Assembly: GCF_030643825.1 (NCBI RefSeq)
Contig: NZ_CP101717.1
Span: 62,001-126,000 of the forward strand
Length of the DNA stretch: 64,000 bases
Direction of reading: 5' to 3'
DNA from: Salinispirillum sp. LH 10-3-1
Lineage (GTDB): Bacteria; Pseudomonadota; Gammaproteobacteria; Pseudomonadales; Natronospirillaceae
A program made the position numbers and the translations under genes. This document shows positions 38,895-48,244 of this stretch, in pieces (positions within the stretch are counted from its first letter, which is position 1; each line of letters begins with the position of its first letter). The notes under the pieces were generated by a model. The model saw only the letters and a program-made list of their open reading frames with translations. It had not been told where the DNA came from and did no database searches.

Positions 38895-40262
38895 TCACCA
38901 CATGCGCTTCCTCTGACGACAAGGCAAGGTTGCCGCCACGAGTGCACCACTGCCGAGATCAGAGATCAGGTTGAAAGTGCCGCCAATGACTTCAACGCGC
39001 TCCTTCATATTCACCAAACCAATGCCTTGCCGCTTGGCCGTGCGAGGGTTAAAACCGCGTCCATTGTCACTGACTTCAAAATGGATGTCGGGGGACTGAT
39101 AGGTCAGGCTGATGGTCACCCGGTTGGCGTCGGCGTGCTTCTCTATGTTGGTGAGGCATTCCTGTGCCAAACGATAGATCGTGGTTTCAATGTCGTCGGG
39201 TACCTTAATGTCTTCCAGTTCAAAGCGCAGCTGAACCTGAATGGCCGTGCGCTCAGAGAATTGCTCGGTCAGCGCCCGCAGGGCGGGTTTGAGCCCTAAG
39301 TCGTCGAGCAAGACGGGGCGCAGATTGTGCGATATCTGGCGTACTTCCTGAATGGTGCCGTTGAGCACTGAACTGGCGATGTTTAGATCGTGCAGGGCCG
39401 GGTGCGGTTCGTCGCCACCGCCGAGCTTTTTTACCGCCAGTTCGAGGCGAAACTTCAGCGACACCAGCTCTTGGTTAATGCCATCGTGCAGTTCGCGCGA
39501 GAACTTCCGCCGTTCATTCACCTGCAGGCGCATGAACTTCTGTACCAATTCTTGTAAGCGGCTGTCCGCTAGGCGGTGTTCGTGCAAGTTGATGGCAAGG
39601 CCAAGCATAATGATTAACAGTACAGTAATGATGAGAATGCCCATGGCCCCGGCGAAGCTGCGTTGAATATTGCTATCGAACGACGCTTTGACTTTATCCA
39701 CCTCCGAATACACAGAGTCTAGGTACAGGCCGGTACCGAACATCCAGTCCCAAGGTTTAATAAGCGCGGCGTAGCCCAGCTTGTCTTCTTGCTGCATCAG
39801 CGGTGGGCGTTCCCAGATATAGCGATGGTAGCCCCCACCACTGTTGGCGGCTGCCAGTAGATGTTGAATCAACAGATTGCCGCTGCGGTCTTGAAACTCA
39901 AACAGGTCTTGGCCGACAAACTCGGGGATCATCGGGTGAACCAAATTAACGCCATCTTGTGAATACGCAAAAAAGTAGCCGTCTTCACCGAATTCCAGTT
40001 TACCCAGCAGAACTTTCACCGCAGACTGGGCTTCGGCCTCGGTCAGGTTAGGATCAGAAATGATGTTGTTAATGGCCGAATGCGCAAGATCAACCTGCTC
40101 CTTGAGCGCTTGTTTCTTTGCCTCGACCAGATTGTATTCGTAAACTGCCAACACTTGATCGGCAAGGTTGCGCGAATGGTGCAGTCCAAGGTAGGAAAGC
40201 AAGCCAATAGCCGCAAGCAAGGGTAATATGGCTAGGAGTAAGATTTTTGCTTTGAGTTTCAT
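38895..40262 (-). CDS. Cache-domain sensor histidine kinase (HisKA_3 type)
   Basis: A 455-residue membrane kinase with helices at about 7-26 and 204-226 flanking a periplasmic single-Cache domain (GYFFAYSQDGVNLVHPMIPE, KPWDWMFGTGLYLDSVY), the type that senses small organic acids. The cytoplasmic part has a HisKA_3 box with His259 (KFSRELHDGINQELVSLKFR) and an ATPase domain (HADANRVTIS, FEVSDNGRGFNPRTAK). It is divergent from the TRAP genes across 193 bases. The ligand is probably the TRAP substrate or a related acid; that is inference. Confidence 0.9.
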   Translation of the reverse strand: MKLKAKILLLAILPLLAAIGLLSYLGLHHSRNLADQVLAVYEYNLVEAKKQALKEQVDLAHSAINNIISDPNLTEAEAQSAVKVLLGKLEFGEDGYFFAYSQDGVNLVHPMIPEFVGQDLFEFQDRSGNLLIQHLLAAANSGGGYHRYIWERPPLMQQEDKLGYAALIKPWDWMFGTGLYLDSVYSEVDKVKASFDSNIQRSFAGAMGILIITVLLIIMLGLAINLHEHRLADSRLQELVQKFMRLQVNERRKFSRELHDGINQELVSLKFRLELAVKKLGGGDEPHPALHDLNIASSVLNGTIQEVRQISHNLRPVLLDDLGLKPALRALTEQFSERTAIQVQLRFELEDIKVPDDIETTIYRLAQECLTNIEKHADANRVTISLTYQSPDIHFEVSDNGRGFNPRTAKRQGIGLVNMKERVEVIGGTFNLISDLGSGALVAATLPCRQRKRMW

Positions 40263-40455
40263 GTCATCATCACTGGCTGGCTGAGTACCGAGAGCCAACT
40301 GAGGCGCATGGAGCGGCGACTACTGCGTAAAACTACGTACTGTGTTACGTAATTTTACCGGCCTTTTCGGTACTCATACGAATAGTATTTGGCTGGCTGA
40401 ACGTAGATGCTACAACCTATTAGAAGCCAATAAAAATAATACTGAGGTATTTAAG

Positions 40456-41004
40456 ATGCGTATTTTGTCTCTGTTGATCAGGGCCATATGCCGATTTAAC
40501 CAAGGGCTGGGATATATCCTCTCGTGGTTTACGCTGGGCATAGTGCTGGTCTGCTTTACCGTGGTGGTGTTGCGTTACTTTTTTGCAATCGGCTTTGTCT
40601 GGATGCAAGACCTGTTTGTTTGGCTCAACGGGGTCATGTTCATGGGTATAGCGGGCTATACCCTGATGCAAGGGCAGCACGTACGGGTCGATATCTTCTA
40701 TCGTCCAGCGACGGTAAAACGCAAAGCGTTGATTGACCTTATTGGCTCCTTCGTCTTCATTGCGCCCTTTGTGTACACCATTATCTATTATGCCTTGCCG
40801 TATGTGCGACGTTCGTGGCGCTTGCTGGAAGGCTCGGCAAACTACGGTGGTATGCCGGGGCTGTACATTGTGAAGAGCTTCATCATCGTCTTTGCGGTGG
40901 TAATCGCCTTGCAGGCCATTGCTATGGTATGTCGCAGTATCTTGATATTGCTCAACCGTGACGATCTGGTGCCTGAGTACTATCAATATAAGGTAGGGGG
41001 CTGA
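40456..41004 (+). CDS. TRAP transporter small permease (DctQ type)
   Basis: A 182-residue four-helix membrane subunit of a tripartite ATP-independent periplasmic transporter. Family marks are VWMQDLFVWLNGVMFMGIAG and TLMQGQHVRVDIFYRPATVK. It uses the ATG at 40456; the longer frame reaches into the promoter region. dctM follows after two bases, and the binding-protein gene lies further downstream. Confidence 0.92.
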   Translation: MRILSLLIRAICRFNQGLGYILSWFTLGIVLVCFTVVVLRYFFAIGFVWMQDLFVWLNGVMFMGIAGYTLMQGQHVRVDIFYRPATVKRKALIDLIGSFVFIAPFVYTIIYYALPYVRRSWRLLEGSANYGGMPGLYIVKSFIIVFAVVIALQAIAMVCRSILILLNRDDLVPEYYQYKVGG

Positions 41005-41006
41005 CC

Positions 41007-42401
41007 ATGGATCCGGTTTTATTGGGCGAACTGCTGTCGTTGTTAATGTTCTTCAGCATCATCGGCGTGCTGATGATGGGGTTCCCAGTGGCGTTTTCGC
41101 TGGCCGGCACCTCGCTGATTTTCGCCACCATTGGTTACTACCTTGGGGTATTCAATCCGAGCAACCTGGCGAGTTTGGCCCCGCGTTATATGGGCGTGAT
41201 GCTCAATGATGTACTGGTGGCGGTGCCGCTGTTTATCTTTATGGGCATGATGCTGGAGCGCTCCGGCATCGCTGAACAGCTATTGATTACTATGGGTCGT
41301 TTGTTCCGCACCATGCGCGGTGGTTTGGGCCTGTCGGTGATTGTGGTGGGTGCTTTGCTGGCTGCTTCCACAGGTATTGTGGGCGCTACTGTGGTGACCA
41401 TGGGCTTGCTGTCGTTACCGGCGATGTTGCGCGCGGGCTATGATCCCCGATTGGCAACCGGTGTTATCTGTGCGTCCGGTACTTTGGGGCAGATTATTCC
41501 GCCTTCAACGGTGTTGATCTTCATGGGTGACATGTTGGCAGGCGTTAACCAGCAGGTGCAGATGTCGATGGGTAACTTCGCACCGACACCCGTGTCGGTG
41601 GGTGATCTCTTTGCCGGTGCCTTCATTCCCGGGCTGATTCTCGTTGCGGTGTACATCCTGTATATGCTGTACATGGCGTGGCGCAATCCGGCCAGCTGCC
41701 CAGCCTTGGTGGTCACTGACGAAGAAAAGGCTGCCTTGCTGAAAGACGTATTCGTGACCTTGTTGCCGCCTCTGCTGTTGATTATTGCGGTATTGGGTTC
41801 GATTCTGGGTGGTGTAGCAACCCCTACTGAGTCGGCCTCGGTCGGTGCGGTTGGGGCCATTTTGTTGGCCGCGATTCGTGGGCGCCTGAATTACACCAAT
41901 TTACGCCAAGTGATGGTGGCAACCGCCAATACCACCACCATGATTTTTATTATCCTGATCGGTGCATCGGTGTTCTCGTTGGTGTTCCGTATGATGGGTG
42001 GTGAAGAGCTGGTCAGTGACTTCCTGAATTCACTGCCGGGCGGTATGGTCGGCGCCATTATTTTCGTTATGTTTTTGATGTTCATACTGGGCTTTATTCT
42101 GGATACCTTCGAAATCATTTTCTTGGTTATCCCGATTACGGCGCCCATTCTGCTGACCATGGGTGTTGACCCGATCTGGTTGGGCGTGATGGTGGCCGTC
42201 AACTTGCAAACCAGCTTCCTGACACCACCGTTCGGCTTTGCCTTATTCTATCTGCGTGGGGTTGCGCCAGACGGTGTGACCACGCGGCAAATCTATGAAG
42301 GAGCGATGCCGTTTGTAGGATTACAGCTATTGGTTATTGGTCTGCTTGTGGCCTTCCCGAATCTCGTCACCTGGTTACCGGGGGTCATTTACGGGCGGTA
42401 A
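41007..42401 (+). CDS. TRAP transporter large permease (DctM type)
   Basis: A 464-residue transport subunit with about twelve helices. Conserved segments are GIVGATVVTMGLLSLPAMLR, TGVICASGTLGQIIPPSTVL and the matching second half ATPTESASVGAVGAI and ILGFILDTFEII. It binds sodium and the solute handed over from the binding protein. It follows dctQ at two bases. The Q-M-P gene order and the TPPFGFALFYLRG motif recall the TakP/mannitol-chloroaromatic group of TRAP systems. Confidence 0.93.
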   Translation: MDPVLLGELLSLLMFFSIIGVLMMGFPVAFSLAGTSLIFATIGYYLGVFNPSNLASLAPRYMGVMLNDVLVAVPLFIFMGMMLERSGIAEQLLITMGRLFRTMRGGLGLSVIVVGALLAASTGIVGATVVTMGLLSLPAMLRAGYDPRLATGVICASGTLGQIIPPSTVLIFMGDMLAGVNQQVQMSMGNFAPTPVSVGDLFAGAFIPGLILVAVYILYMLYMAWRNPASCPALVVTDEEKAALLKDVFVTLLPPLLLIIAVLGSILGGVATPTESASVGAVGAILLAAIRGRLNYTNLRQVMVATANTTTMIFIILIGASVFSLVFRMMGGEELVSDFLNSLPGGMVGAIIFVMFLMFILGFILDTFEIIFLVIPITAPILLTMGVDPIWLGVMVAVNLQTSFLTPPFGFALFYLRGVAPDGVTTRQIYEGAMPFVGLQLLVIGLLVAFPNLVTWLPGVIYGR

Positions 42402-42662
42402 TGCGTTCGCTTTGGGCATTTATGGACATAGTCTGCATTTGAGCTAGTCTGTAGGATGCCCTATAACTAAGTAGTTCTACGGAGTGTTTGCGTAGTCTTA
42501 CTAATGGCTTCTTGCCAAACGTTAATAGAGGATGGAAACTCACCATCAGTGGATGCTCATCAATATGGTATTCGTTACTCTGGAGACAGGGTGGGGTCTG
42601 CTTGAGCGTCTGTTACGATTTGTTCCCAATCAAGAAAAACAACAATTGAATGAGGAAAAACA

Positions 42663-43796
42663 ATGAAACGTCGTGATTTTATCGCAGGGGCTGCCGTGGG
42701 CGCCGGTGCTTTGGCACTGACCGCTTGTTCTTCAGATAGCGGGACTGCTACCAACACTGGAGCTGCTGCTCCTGCGGTGCAACAGTCTCGAATTACTTGG
42801 CGCATGGTGACCACTTGGCCACAGAACTTCCCCGGTCTGGGTGTGGGTGCGCAGCGTTTAGCGGATCGTATTACGCAGATGTCTGGCGGCCGTTTAACCA
42901 TCCAGGTCTATCCTGCAGGCTCATTGGTGCCAGCTTTGGGTACGTTTGATGCGGTCATCGAAGGTTCGGCTGAAATGAGCCACGGTGCGGCTTATTACTG
43001 GCAGAACAAGAGCCAAGCCACTAACTTCTTCACTGGGGTGCCTTACGGTATGACCTCGCGTGAAATGGGTGCTTGGATTCGTTACATGGGTGGCCAGGAA
43101 ATCTGGGACAAAGTGTACGATCAGTACGGCGTAAAAGGCTTCTTGTCCGGCGATACCGGTACTCAAGCGGGTGGTTGGTTCCGCGGTGAATTGAGAGGCC
43201 TGCAGGACATCCAAGGCCTGCGTTTCCGTACTCCAGGTTTAGGCGGACAGGTGTGGTCACGTATGGGTGCTACCGTGGTCAACATGGCGGGTGGCGAAAT
43301 CTTCGCTGCGCTGCAGTCTGGTGCGTTGGATGCGGCTGAATTCGTTGGGCCTTACAACGACTTGGCGCTGGGCTTCCATCAGATCCTGAAAGACTACTAC
43401 TTCCCAAGTTTCATCGAGCCAGGCTTGGCTACGGAACTGGTGGTTAGCAAGTCCAAGTTCGCTGAATTGCCTGCCGATCTGCAGAAAATCGTTGAGTTGG
43501 CATGCCAAGCGGAATACGACCAAGTGGCGTCTGATTTCTACGCGAACGACCCGATTGCATTAAACACTTTGGTAACGCAGCACGGCGTGCGTGTTCGCCA
43601 GTTCCCAGATGAGATCCTGCGGGCCGGTGCGGAAGCAGCGAAAGCCATTCTGACTGAATTGCGTGGCAGCAGCGATGCATTGACACGTGAAACTGCAGAA
43701 AGCTTCGTGCGGTCGTTGAACATTCTGCGTAGTCGTACGGATACTAACGACATGGCGTTTCTGCGTGCTCGTGAGCGGTTCTTCCAGCTGGATTAA
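42663..43796 (+). CDS. TRAP transporter solute-binding protein with Tat and lipoprotein signals
   Basis: A 377-residue extracytoplasmic binding protein of the TakP-like DctP family. The N-terminus combines a twin-arginine motif (KRRDFIAGAAVGAGALAL) with a lipobox (LTAC), so it is probably exported folded and then lipidated. Core marks are MVTTWPQNFPGLGVGAQRLA, QVYPAGSLVPALGTFDAV and SGDTGTQAGGWFRGE, and AEFVGPYNDLALG contains the usual ligand region. 2-oxo acids are the known ligands of TakP; the ligand here is unknown. A 261-base gap separates it from dctM, in which I see a TGAGG ribosome-binding site but no terminator or clear promoter. Confidence 0.92.
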   Translation: MKRRDFIAGAAVGAGALALTACSSDSGTATNTGAAAPAVQQSRITWRMVTTWPQNFPGLGVGAQRLADRITQMSGGRLTIQVYPAGSLVPALGTFDAVIEGSAEMSHGAAYYWQNKSQATNFFTGVPYGMTSREMGAWIRYMGGQEIWDKVYDQYGVKGFLSGDTGTQAGGWFRGELRGLQDIQGLRFRTPGLGGQVWSRMGATVVNMAGGEIFAALQSGALDAAEFVGPYNDLALGFHQILKDYYFPSFIEPGLATELVVSKSKFAELPADLQKIVELACQAEYDQVASDFYANDPIALNTLVTQHGVRVRQFPDEILRAGAEAAKAILTELRGSSDALTRETAESFVRSLNILRSRTDTNDMAFLRARERFFQLD

Positions 43797-43838
43797 TCGG
43801 CCCCGAGTTATTGGCAACCGCCTATCCTTGGGCATAAG

Positions 43839-43863
43839 AAGCGACCTGCGGGTCGCTTTTTTT
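43839..43863 (+). terminator. Rho-independent terminator of the TRAP operon
   Basis: GCGACC (43841-43846) pairs with GGTCGC (43851-43856) around a TGCG loop, extended by AA/TT, and is followed by seven T residues (43857-43863). It lies 43 bases after the stop of the binding-protein gene. Confidence 0.92.
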
Positions 43864-43931
43864 GGTCTAGACTGACGCTCTCTAGACTGTCACTATGAGC
43901 GGACTATACAACGATAAAAACAGGGTGCTCG

Positions 43932-45407
43932 ATGTCGGAACTGAAAGACGTTGAACTATTAATTCGTTCGCAAACGCCGCTTGTCGTGATTGAAACTTTT
44001 GAAGAACCACGTGCTCTACAGTTGCTGACCCGCTTAGCGGCACGCACCTTTCAATCCTTTCATTCTTGGAGTACCTCGCAAGGCCTGGTGGCCGGTGGCT
44101 TGATCAGTCGTACGGAGAATAAGCCTGAGTATGAATCGGCGGAGGATGTGCTGCGCCATCTGCGTCAAAATCCCCCTGGCGGATTGATTGCCCTGTGTGA
44201 CCTACACCCCTATTTGAAAGAGCCGACGGTGGTGCGTTTGCTGAAAGACTTGGCCCAGAATTATGCCGAGCACGGGCAGACCCTGTTTTTGGTCAGCCAT
44301 CAGTTGAATCTGCCCCCTGAGCTTCAGCGTCTGGGTGTTCGATTGGAACTGGAGCTGCCCAGTGACGATGAATTATTCAATATTGTGCGAGAAGAAATTC
44401 GCTCTTATTCCTCTGCCAATGCAGGGCGACGCGTGCGCACCGACCGTGCCGCCATTCAGCAACTGATCGCCAATTTGCGCGGTGTCACGCACAGTGATGC
44501 CCGGCGCTTGATCCGCTCCGCCATTGTCGAAGACGGCGCTTTAACGCTGGACGATGTGCCGGATATCAACCAAGCACGTTTTGCCTTAATGAACCTCGAC
44601 AGTGTGTTGAGCTATGAATACGAAACGGCGTCTTTCGGTGAAGTGGGTGGGCTAGACAATCTCAAAAAATGGTTGGGCAAGCGACAGCAAAGTTTTGTTA
44701 CCTCTGAGCCTGGGCTCGACAGCCCTAAGGGTGTCCTGTTGCTCGGTGTGCAAGGTGGGGGTAAAAGTCTCGCTGCCAAGGCGGTGGCCGGTCTGTGGCA
44801 CTTGCCGCTGTTGCGCTTGGACATCGGTGCACTGTACAACAAATACCAAGGGGAGTCGGAGCGTAATTTGCGTGAGGCGCTAGTGCTGGCCGACCGCATC
44901 GCACCCTGTGTACTGTGGATGGATGAAATTGAAAAGGCCATTTCTGTGGGGACGTCAGATGGCGGCACCTCTAAGCGCCTGCTGGGAACCTTGCTGACCT
45001 GGATGGCTGAGCGGAAGAGCAAGGTTTTTCTCGTGGCGACCAGCAACGACATCCGCGACTTGCCACCTGAACTGATGCGCAAAGGGCGCATGGACGAAAT
45101 CTTCTTTGTCGACCTGCCGGATCAGCGCATTCGCCAAGAAATCTTTCGCATTCACCTAGCGAAACGCGCCATCCAAGTGGGTGGTATAGACTTACCCTTG
45201 CTGGCTGAAGCAGCCGAAGGCTATTCGGGGGCCGAAATCGAAGCAGCGGTGGTGTCGGGCTTGTACCACGCAAAGGCACGTAAGGACTCCTTAGCGACTC
45301 ACCATCTGCTGCATGCGATTCAAAGTACGCAGCCTATTTCGGTGGTGCGCGCTGAAGATATTCAAGCGCTGCGTCAGTGGGCCAGCGAGCGGGCAGTGCC
45401 CGCTTAA
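43932..45407 (+). CDS. Ycf46-like AAA+ ATPase
   Basis: A 491-residue AAA+ ATPase. The first half (about 1-230) is a non-ATPase region also seen in cyanobacterial/plastid Ycf46 ([19 protein letters not shown]). The AAA module has Walker [18 protein letters not shown] with Lys278, a pore-like [17 protein letters not shown], Walker [13 protein letters not shown] with Asp331-Glu332, sensor 1 [14 protein letters not shown] and arginine fingers in [12 protein letters not shown]. Gly replaces the usual residue before the second glycine of Walker A, as in Ycf46. Ycf46-like proteins have been linked to inorganic-carbon responses in cyanobacteria; the role here is unknown. Confidence 0.85.
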   Translation: MSELKDVELLIRSQTPLVVIETFEEPRALQLLTRLAARTFQSFHSWSTSQGLVAGGLISRTENKPEYESAEDVLRHLRQNPPGGLIALCDLHPYLKEPTVVRLLKDLAQNYAEHGQTLFLVSHQLNLPPELQRLGVRLELELPSDDELFNIVREEIRSYSSANAGRRVRTDRAAIQQLIANLRGVTHSDARRLIRSAIVEDGALTLDDVPDINQARFALMNLDSVLSYEYETASFGEVGGLDNLKKWLGKRQQSFVTSEPGLDSPKGVLLLGVQGGGKSLAAKAVAGLWHLPLLRLDIGALYNKYQGESERNLREALVLADRIAPCVLWMDEIEKAISVGTSDGGTSKRLLGTLLTWMAERKSKVFLVATSNDIRDLPPELMRKGRMDEIFFVDLPDQRIRQEIFRIHLAKRAIQVGGIDLPLLAEAAEGYSGAEIEAAVVSGLYHAKARKDSLATHHLLHAIQSTQPISVVRAEDIQALRQWASERAVPA

Positions 45408-45450
45408 CAACACGGCTATTTCAGGAACAACAAAAAAGAGTAGCAACGCC

Positions 45451-46773
45451 ATGAGCCCGAAAAACCCTGGAAGCAAGCGCGAGATATTTGGTTGGGCGAT
45501 GTACGACGTGGCCAATCAGGCTTATACCACCGTGGTCATCTCCTTTGTTTATGGCGCCTTCTTTATTGGCTACATAGTACCGGAGGGCAGTGCCTGGCGT
45601 GATTCTTACTGGTCGATTGCGCTCATCGCGTCGATGCTGTTCGCCATGGTGTTGTCGCCCATGGCGGGGCATCTGATAGATAAGGGCCAGAGCAAAAAGC
45701 GTTTGCTGGCGATTTCGACCATTTTCTGTGTGATATTCACGTCGTTGCTGTGGTTTGTTGAACCCGGGTATGTATGGTGGGCTATCGCTTTTCTGGTGAT
45801 CAGTAACACCGCGTGGATGCTTGGCGAAGCCATAGTTTCTTCTTTCCTGCCGGACATCGCCAGTCGTCGCAATATGGGCGTGGTGTCGGGTATCGGTTGG
45901 GGTGTGGGCTACATTGGTGGTTTGATCAGCATGGTGTTGGTGACCATCCTGATCGTTACTGCTGACCCGTCCGACCAAGTGGCGACATACATCCGGCAAA
46001 ACCAGTGGAGCATGGTGGCGATCTCCATCTACTTCCTGCTGTTCGCTATTCCGACCTTTGTCTTGATGCGCGACCATCGTCATACCCCTGATCCTTTATT
46101 GGTGCGCAAGCCCTTGCGAGAAAGCCTGAACCTAATGCAAACCTATCGCGAACAGCCGGTATTGATGCAGTTTTTTCTGGCCTTTTTGTTTTACACCGCC
46201 GGCGTGCAGACCGTGATTAAGTTCATCGGTATTTATACGTCCAGCGAACTGGGAATGACGCCTGCCGAGTTGATCCCCATATTCCTCGCTACCCAGATCA
46301 GTGCCATGATTGGTGCTATTGCGTTCGGCTTTGTTGAACGTCGTATCGGTGCGCGCGCTACCCTGTATGTCACTATCGGGATCTGGCTGGTGGCGATCAC
46401 GTCGATGCATCAACTGCAAAACATTGCAGAAGTGTTGGGGGCGGAAGCAAAAGACCTTTTTGTGTACATTGCGTTGCTGGCGGGTACCGGTATTGGGTCG
46501 ATACAATCGTCCAGCCGCTCTTTGGTTGGCCAGCTTACGCAAACCAATCATGCGGGCAGCGCCTTTGGCTTATGGGGCTTCTTTTTGCGCAGTGCGGCGA
46601 TTCTGGCGGCGATGTTCGGGGTGGTGGCGGACATATTCAGTCGGCAAAATGCCTTGTTGATGGTGATTGCGTTCTTTGTCATTGGTGCGGTGTTGTTGGC
46701 GCGTGTGCCCCTGGGTGGAACCATCAAGCAGCGCTTGGCTGAAGATGAAGACCGTGCAAAGCAAGCCTATTGA
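45451..46773 (+). CDS. UMF1/Atg22-type major-facilitator transporter
   Basis: A 440-residue twelve-helix carrier with the UMF1 family opening EIFGWAMYDVANQAYTTVV and the conserved LPDIASRRNMGVVSGIGWGV and GYIGGLISMV. GTGIGSIQSSSRSLVGQL marks the second half. Relatives include the vacuolar amino-acid exporter Atg22. The ATG at 45451 lies 43 bases after the AAA ATPase gene; upstream in-frame starts would overlap that gene. The substrate is unknown. Confidence 0.88.
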   Translation: MSPKNPGSKREIFGWAMYDVANQAYTTVVISFVYGAFFIGYIVPEGSAWRDSYWSIALIASMLFAMVLSPMAGHLIDKGQSKKRLLAISTIFCVIFTSLLWFVEPGYVWWAIAFLVISNTAWMLGEAIVSSFLPDIASRRNMGVVSGIGWGVGYIGGLISMVLVTILIVTADPSDQVATYIRQNQWSMVAISIYFLLFAIPTFVLMRDHRHTPDPLLVRKPLRESLNLMQTYREQPVLMQFFLAFLFYTAGVQTVIKFIGIYTSSELGMTPAELIPIFLATQISAMIGAIAFGFVERRIGARATLYVTIGIWLVAITSMHQLQNIAEVLGAEAKDLFVYIALLAGTGIGSIQSSSRSLVGQLTQTNHAGSAFGLWGFFLRSAAILAAMFGVVADIFSRQNALLMVIAFFVIGAVLLARVPLGGTIKQRLAEDEDRAKQAY

Positions 46774-46878
46774 GTCCGGCTAATGCGGACAAAGTGTCAA
46801 TGTCGTAGCGGGTTCCACATTCATTGTCTAAAGTTGTAGGCAGACTTGGAAAGTATTTGAACAAGGGCAGTAGGCACC

Positions 46879-47655
46879 ATGAATTTTACCACCGACCCAG
46901 ATATCATAGCTCGCGTCCCACACGTGGATGTCTGTGCTTGTCAGAAACCTTTGCCCTTTGAATTCACCATGGCATTTCAGCCTATATGGGACTGGGAAAA
47001 TAAGCGGGTGTTTGCCTATGAAGCGTTGGTTCGAGGCAAAGACGGCGCAGGCGCAGGGGCCATACTGAGTAAGGTGACTGCGGCTAATAAGTACGCTTTT
47101 GACCAGGCCTGCCGGGTAACGGCCATTCGTTTGGTGTCGGAATTGTGCATGTCGACCGATACCTATTTGAGCATTAACTTTTTGCCCAATGCCATTTACG
47201 ACCCGGACACCTGTATTCGCGCTACTTTGGAAGCTGCCGAGCAGTTCGGCTTTCCGCACAAACAGATCATGTTTGAAATGACCGAACAGGAAGGGCTGGC
47301 AGATAATCGACACCTTAAGACGATTGTCGAAGCGTATCAGCGCCTTGGCTTTATCACGGCCATCGACGATTTCGGCCAAGGCTATTCGGGGCTGCATTTG
47401 CTGTCGCAGTTTCAGCCCGATGTACTGAAGATTGATATGGATTTGGTGCAAGGCATCGCGACTGACCCGGTACGACAAGCGATTGTCGAAGGCACGGTTT
47501 TGATGGCCAAGCGGTTGAACATCAAAGTCATTGCGGAAGGTATCGAAACCGTAGAAGACATGCGTATGCTGATGGACATGGGCATACCCTATTTGCAGGG
47601 TTATTTACTGGCGCGCCCAGCCGTCGAGTTGTTGCCTGTTGTGCAAGTGCCCTAA
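46879..47655 (+). CDS. Stand-alone EAL-domain cyclic-di-GMP phosphodiesterase
   Basis: A 258-residue protein consisting almost entirely of an EAL domain, predicted to hydrolyse c-di-GMP to pGpG. Catalytic and metal residues look complete: Glu48 in YEALVRG, Asn in LSINFLP, Glu in FEMTEQEG, AIDDFGQGYSGLHLL with the two Asp, LKIDMDLVQ with Lys, and AEGIETVED with Glu. An unusual N-terminal run VDVCACQKPLPF contains two Cys and may bind a metal or act as a redox switch. It stands alone with no GGDEF partner nearby. It would lower c-di-GMP and so favour motility. Confidence 0.92.
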   Translation: MNFTTDPDIIARVPHVDVCACQKPLPFEFTMAFQPIWDWENKRVFAYEALVRGKDGAGAGAILSKVTAANKYAFDQACRVTAIRLVSELCMSTDTYLSINFLPNAIYDPDTCIRATLEAAEQFGFPHKQIMFEMTEQEGLADNRHLKTIVEAYQRLGFITAIDDFGQGYSGLHLLSQFQPDVLKIDMDLVQGIATDPVRQAIVEGTVLMAKRLNIKVIAEGIETVEDMRMLMDMGIPYLQGYLLARPAVELLPVVQVP

Positions 47656-47836
47656 GGGGCTTTCACTGCTGCAAAGAATTTGCTAACGTTAGACCCTATT
47701 GAGAACACCGCTGATTTAAGAGCAACTTGCTGGCGGTATACAAATGTAGCTAAAGCGCACCGCGTGAATGGTCTTCATTCGTTACCACTATTGTTTCTGA
47801 ATCAGCACGCCTTGCACTTTGAGGAATGCTGACACC

Positions 47837-48166
47837 ATGGAAACCCTGAACCAAAGTTATTTTTCTGCTTCCGAGCGCCTGTTAGCCACGTCATCTCCGT
47901 GCCCGGGGTATCGCATCTATTTGCGCGCCCATTTAAAGCACGGGTATCGCTTGCCGATGGATCAGCTGCGCCAAGACATCACAGCCATCGTTCCGGCCTT
48001 GGCCGATCTCAGTTATCAACAACACATCACACCACTGACGCGACGTATGCAAGTGAAGTTGGAGCAAGCGCTGGGCGTAGAGATCAAGACCATCGACGTT
48101 GAAGTGCAGTACCTTCCGATGCACAAAAATGCTGTAAGCCAAGTACAAAAAAACCACGCTGCCTGA
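47837..48166 (+). CDS. Small hypothetical protein (unrecognised)
   Basis: A 109-residue, probably soluble protein without signal or membrane segment. Predicted helices (LPMDQLRQDITAIVPALADL and TPLTRRMQVKLEQALGVEI) surround a strand-like RIYLRAHL. I do not recognise the family. The ATG at 47837 is preferred to an upstream TTG because the later start has the more natural N-terminus. Its stop codon TGA lies exactly in the loop of a terminator hairpin shared with glpK on the other strand. The 180-base gap upstream, after the EAL gene, shows no clear promoter. Confidence 0.55.
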   Translation: METLNQSYFSASERLLATSSPCPGYRIYLRAHLKHGYRLPMDQLRQDITAIVPALADLSYQQHITPLTRRMQVKLEQALGVEIKTIDVEVQYLPMHKNAVSQVQKNHAA

Positions 48167-48177
48167 CGGCAGCGTGG
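48147..48177 (-). terminator. Rho-independent terminator of glpK, overlapping the end of the upstream small gene
   Basis: A perfect 10-bp stem (CCACGCTGCC at 48154-48163 with GGCAGCGTGG at 48168-48177) closes a TGAC loop. On the minus strand seven U residues follow (48153-48147), so it terminates glpK transcripts about 70 bases after the glpK stop. On the plus strand there is no U-run. Confidence 0.88.
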
Positions 48178-48244
48178 CAAACATGCGATTGGAGGCATTC
48201 CAAATTCGCATCGAGACATTATAGCACGCCAGTCGGGCGTGGTT

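Noticed and set aside
42402-42662. Small RNA or attenuator in the dctM-dctP gap
   Set aside because: I found no stable hairpin with U-tract and no convincing paired -35/-10, only a ribosome-binding site before the binding-protein gene.
45421-46083. Antisense open frame of 220 codons over the UMF1-type transporter
   Set aside because: It is His/Arg/Asp-rich low-complexity sequence typical of the reverse complement of membrane-protein codons.
48147-48177. Bidirectional terminator serving also the plus-strand orphan gene
   Set aside because: The plus strand has no T-run after the stem (CAAACATG follows), so only the minus-strand function is supported.
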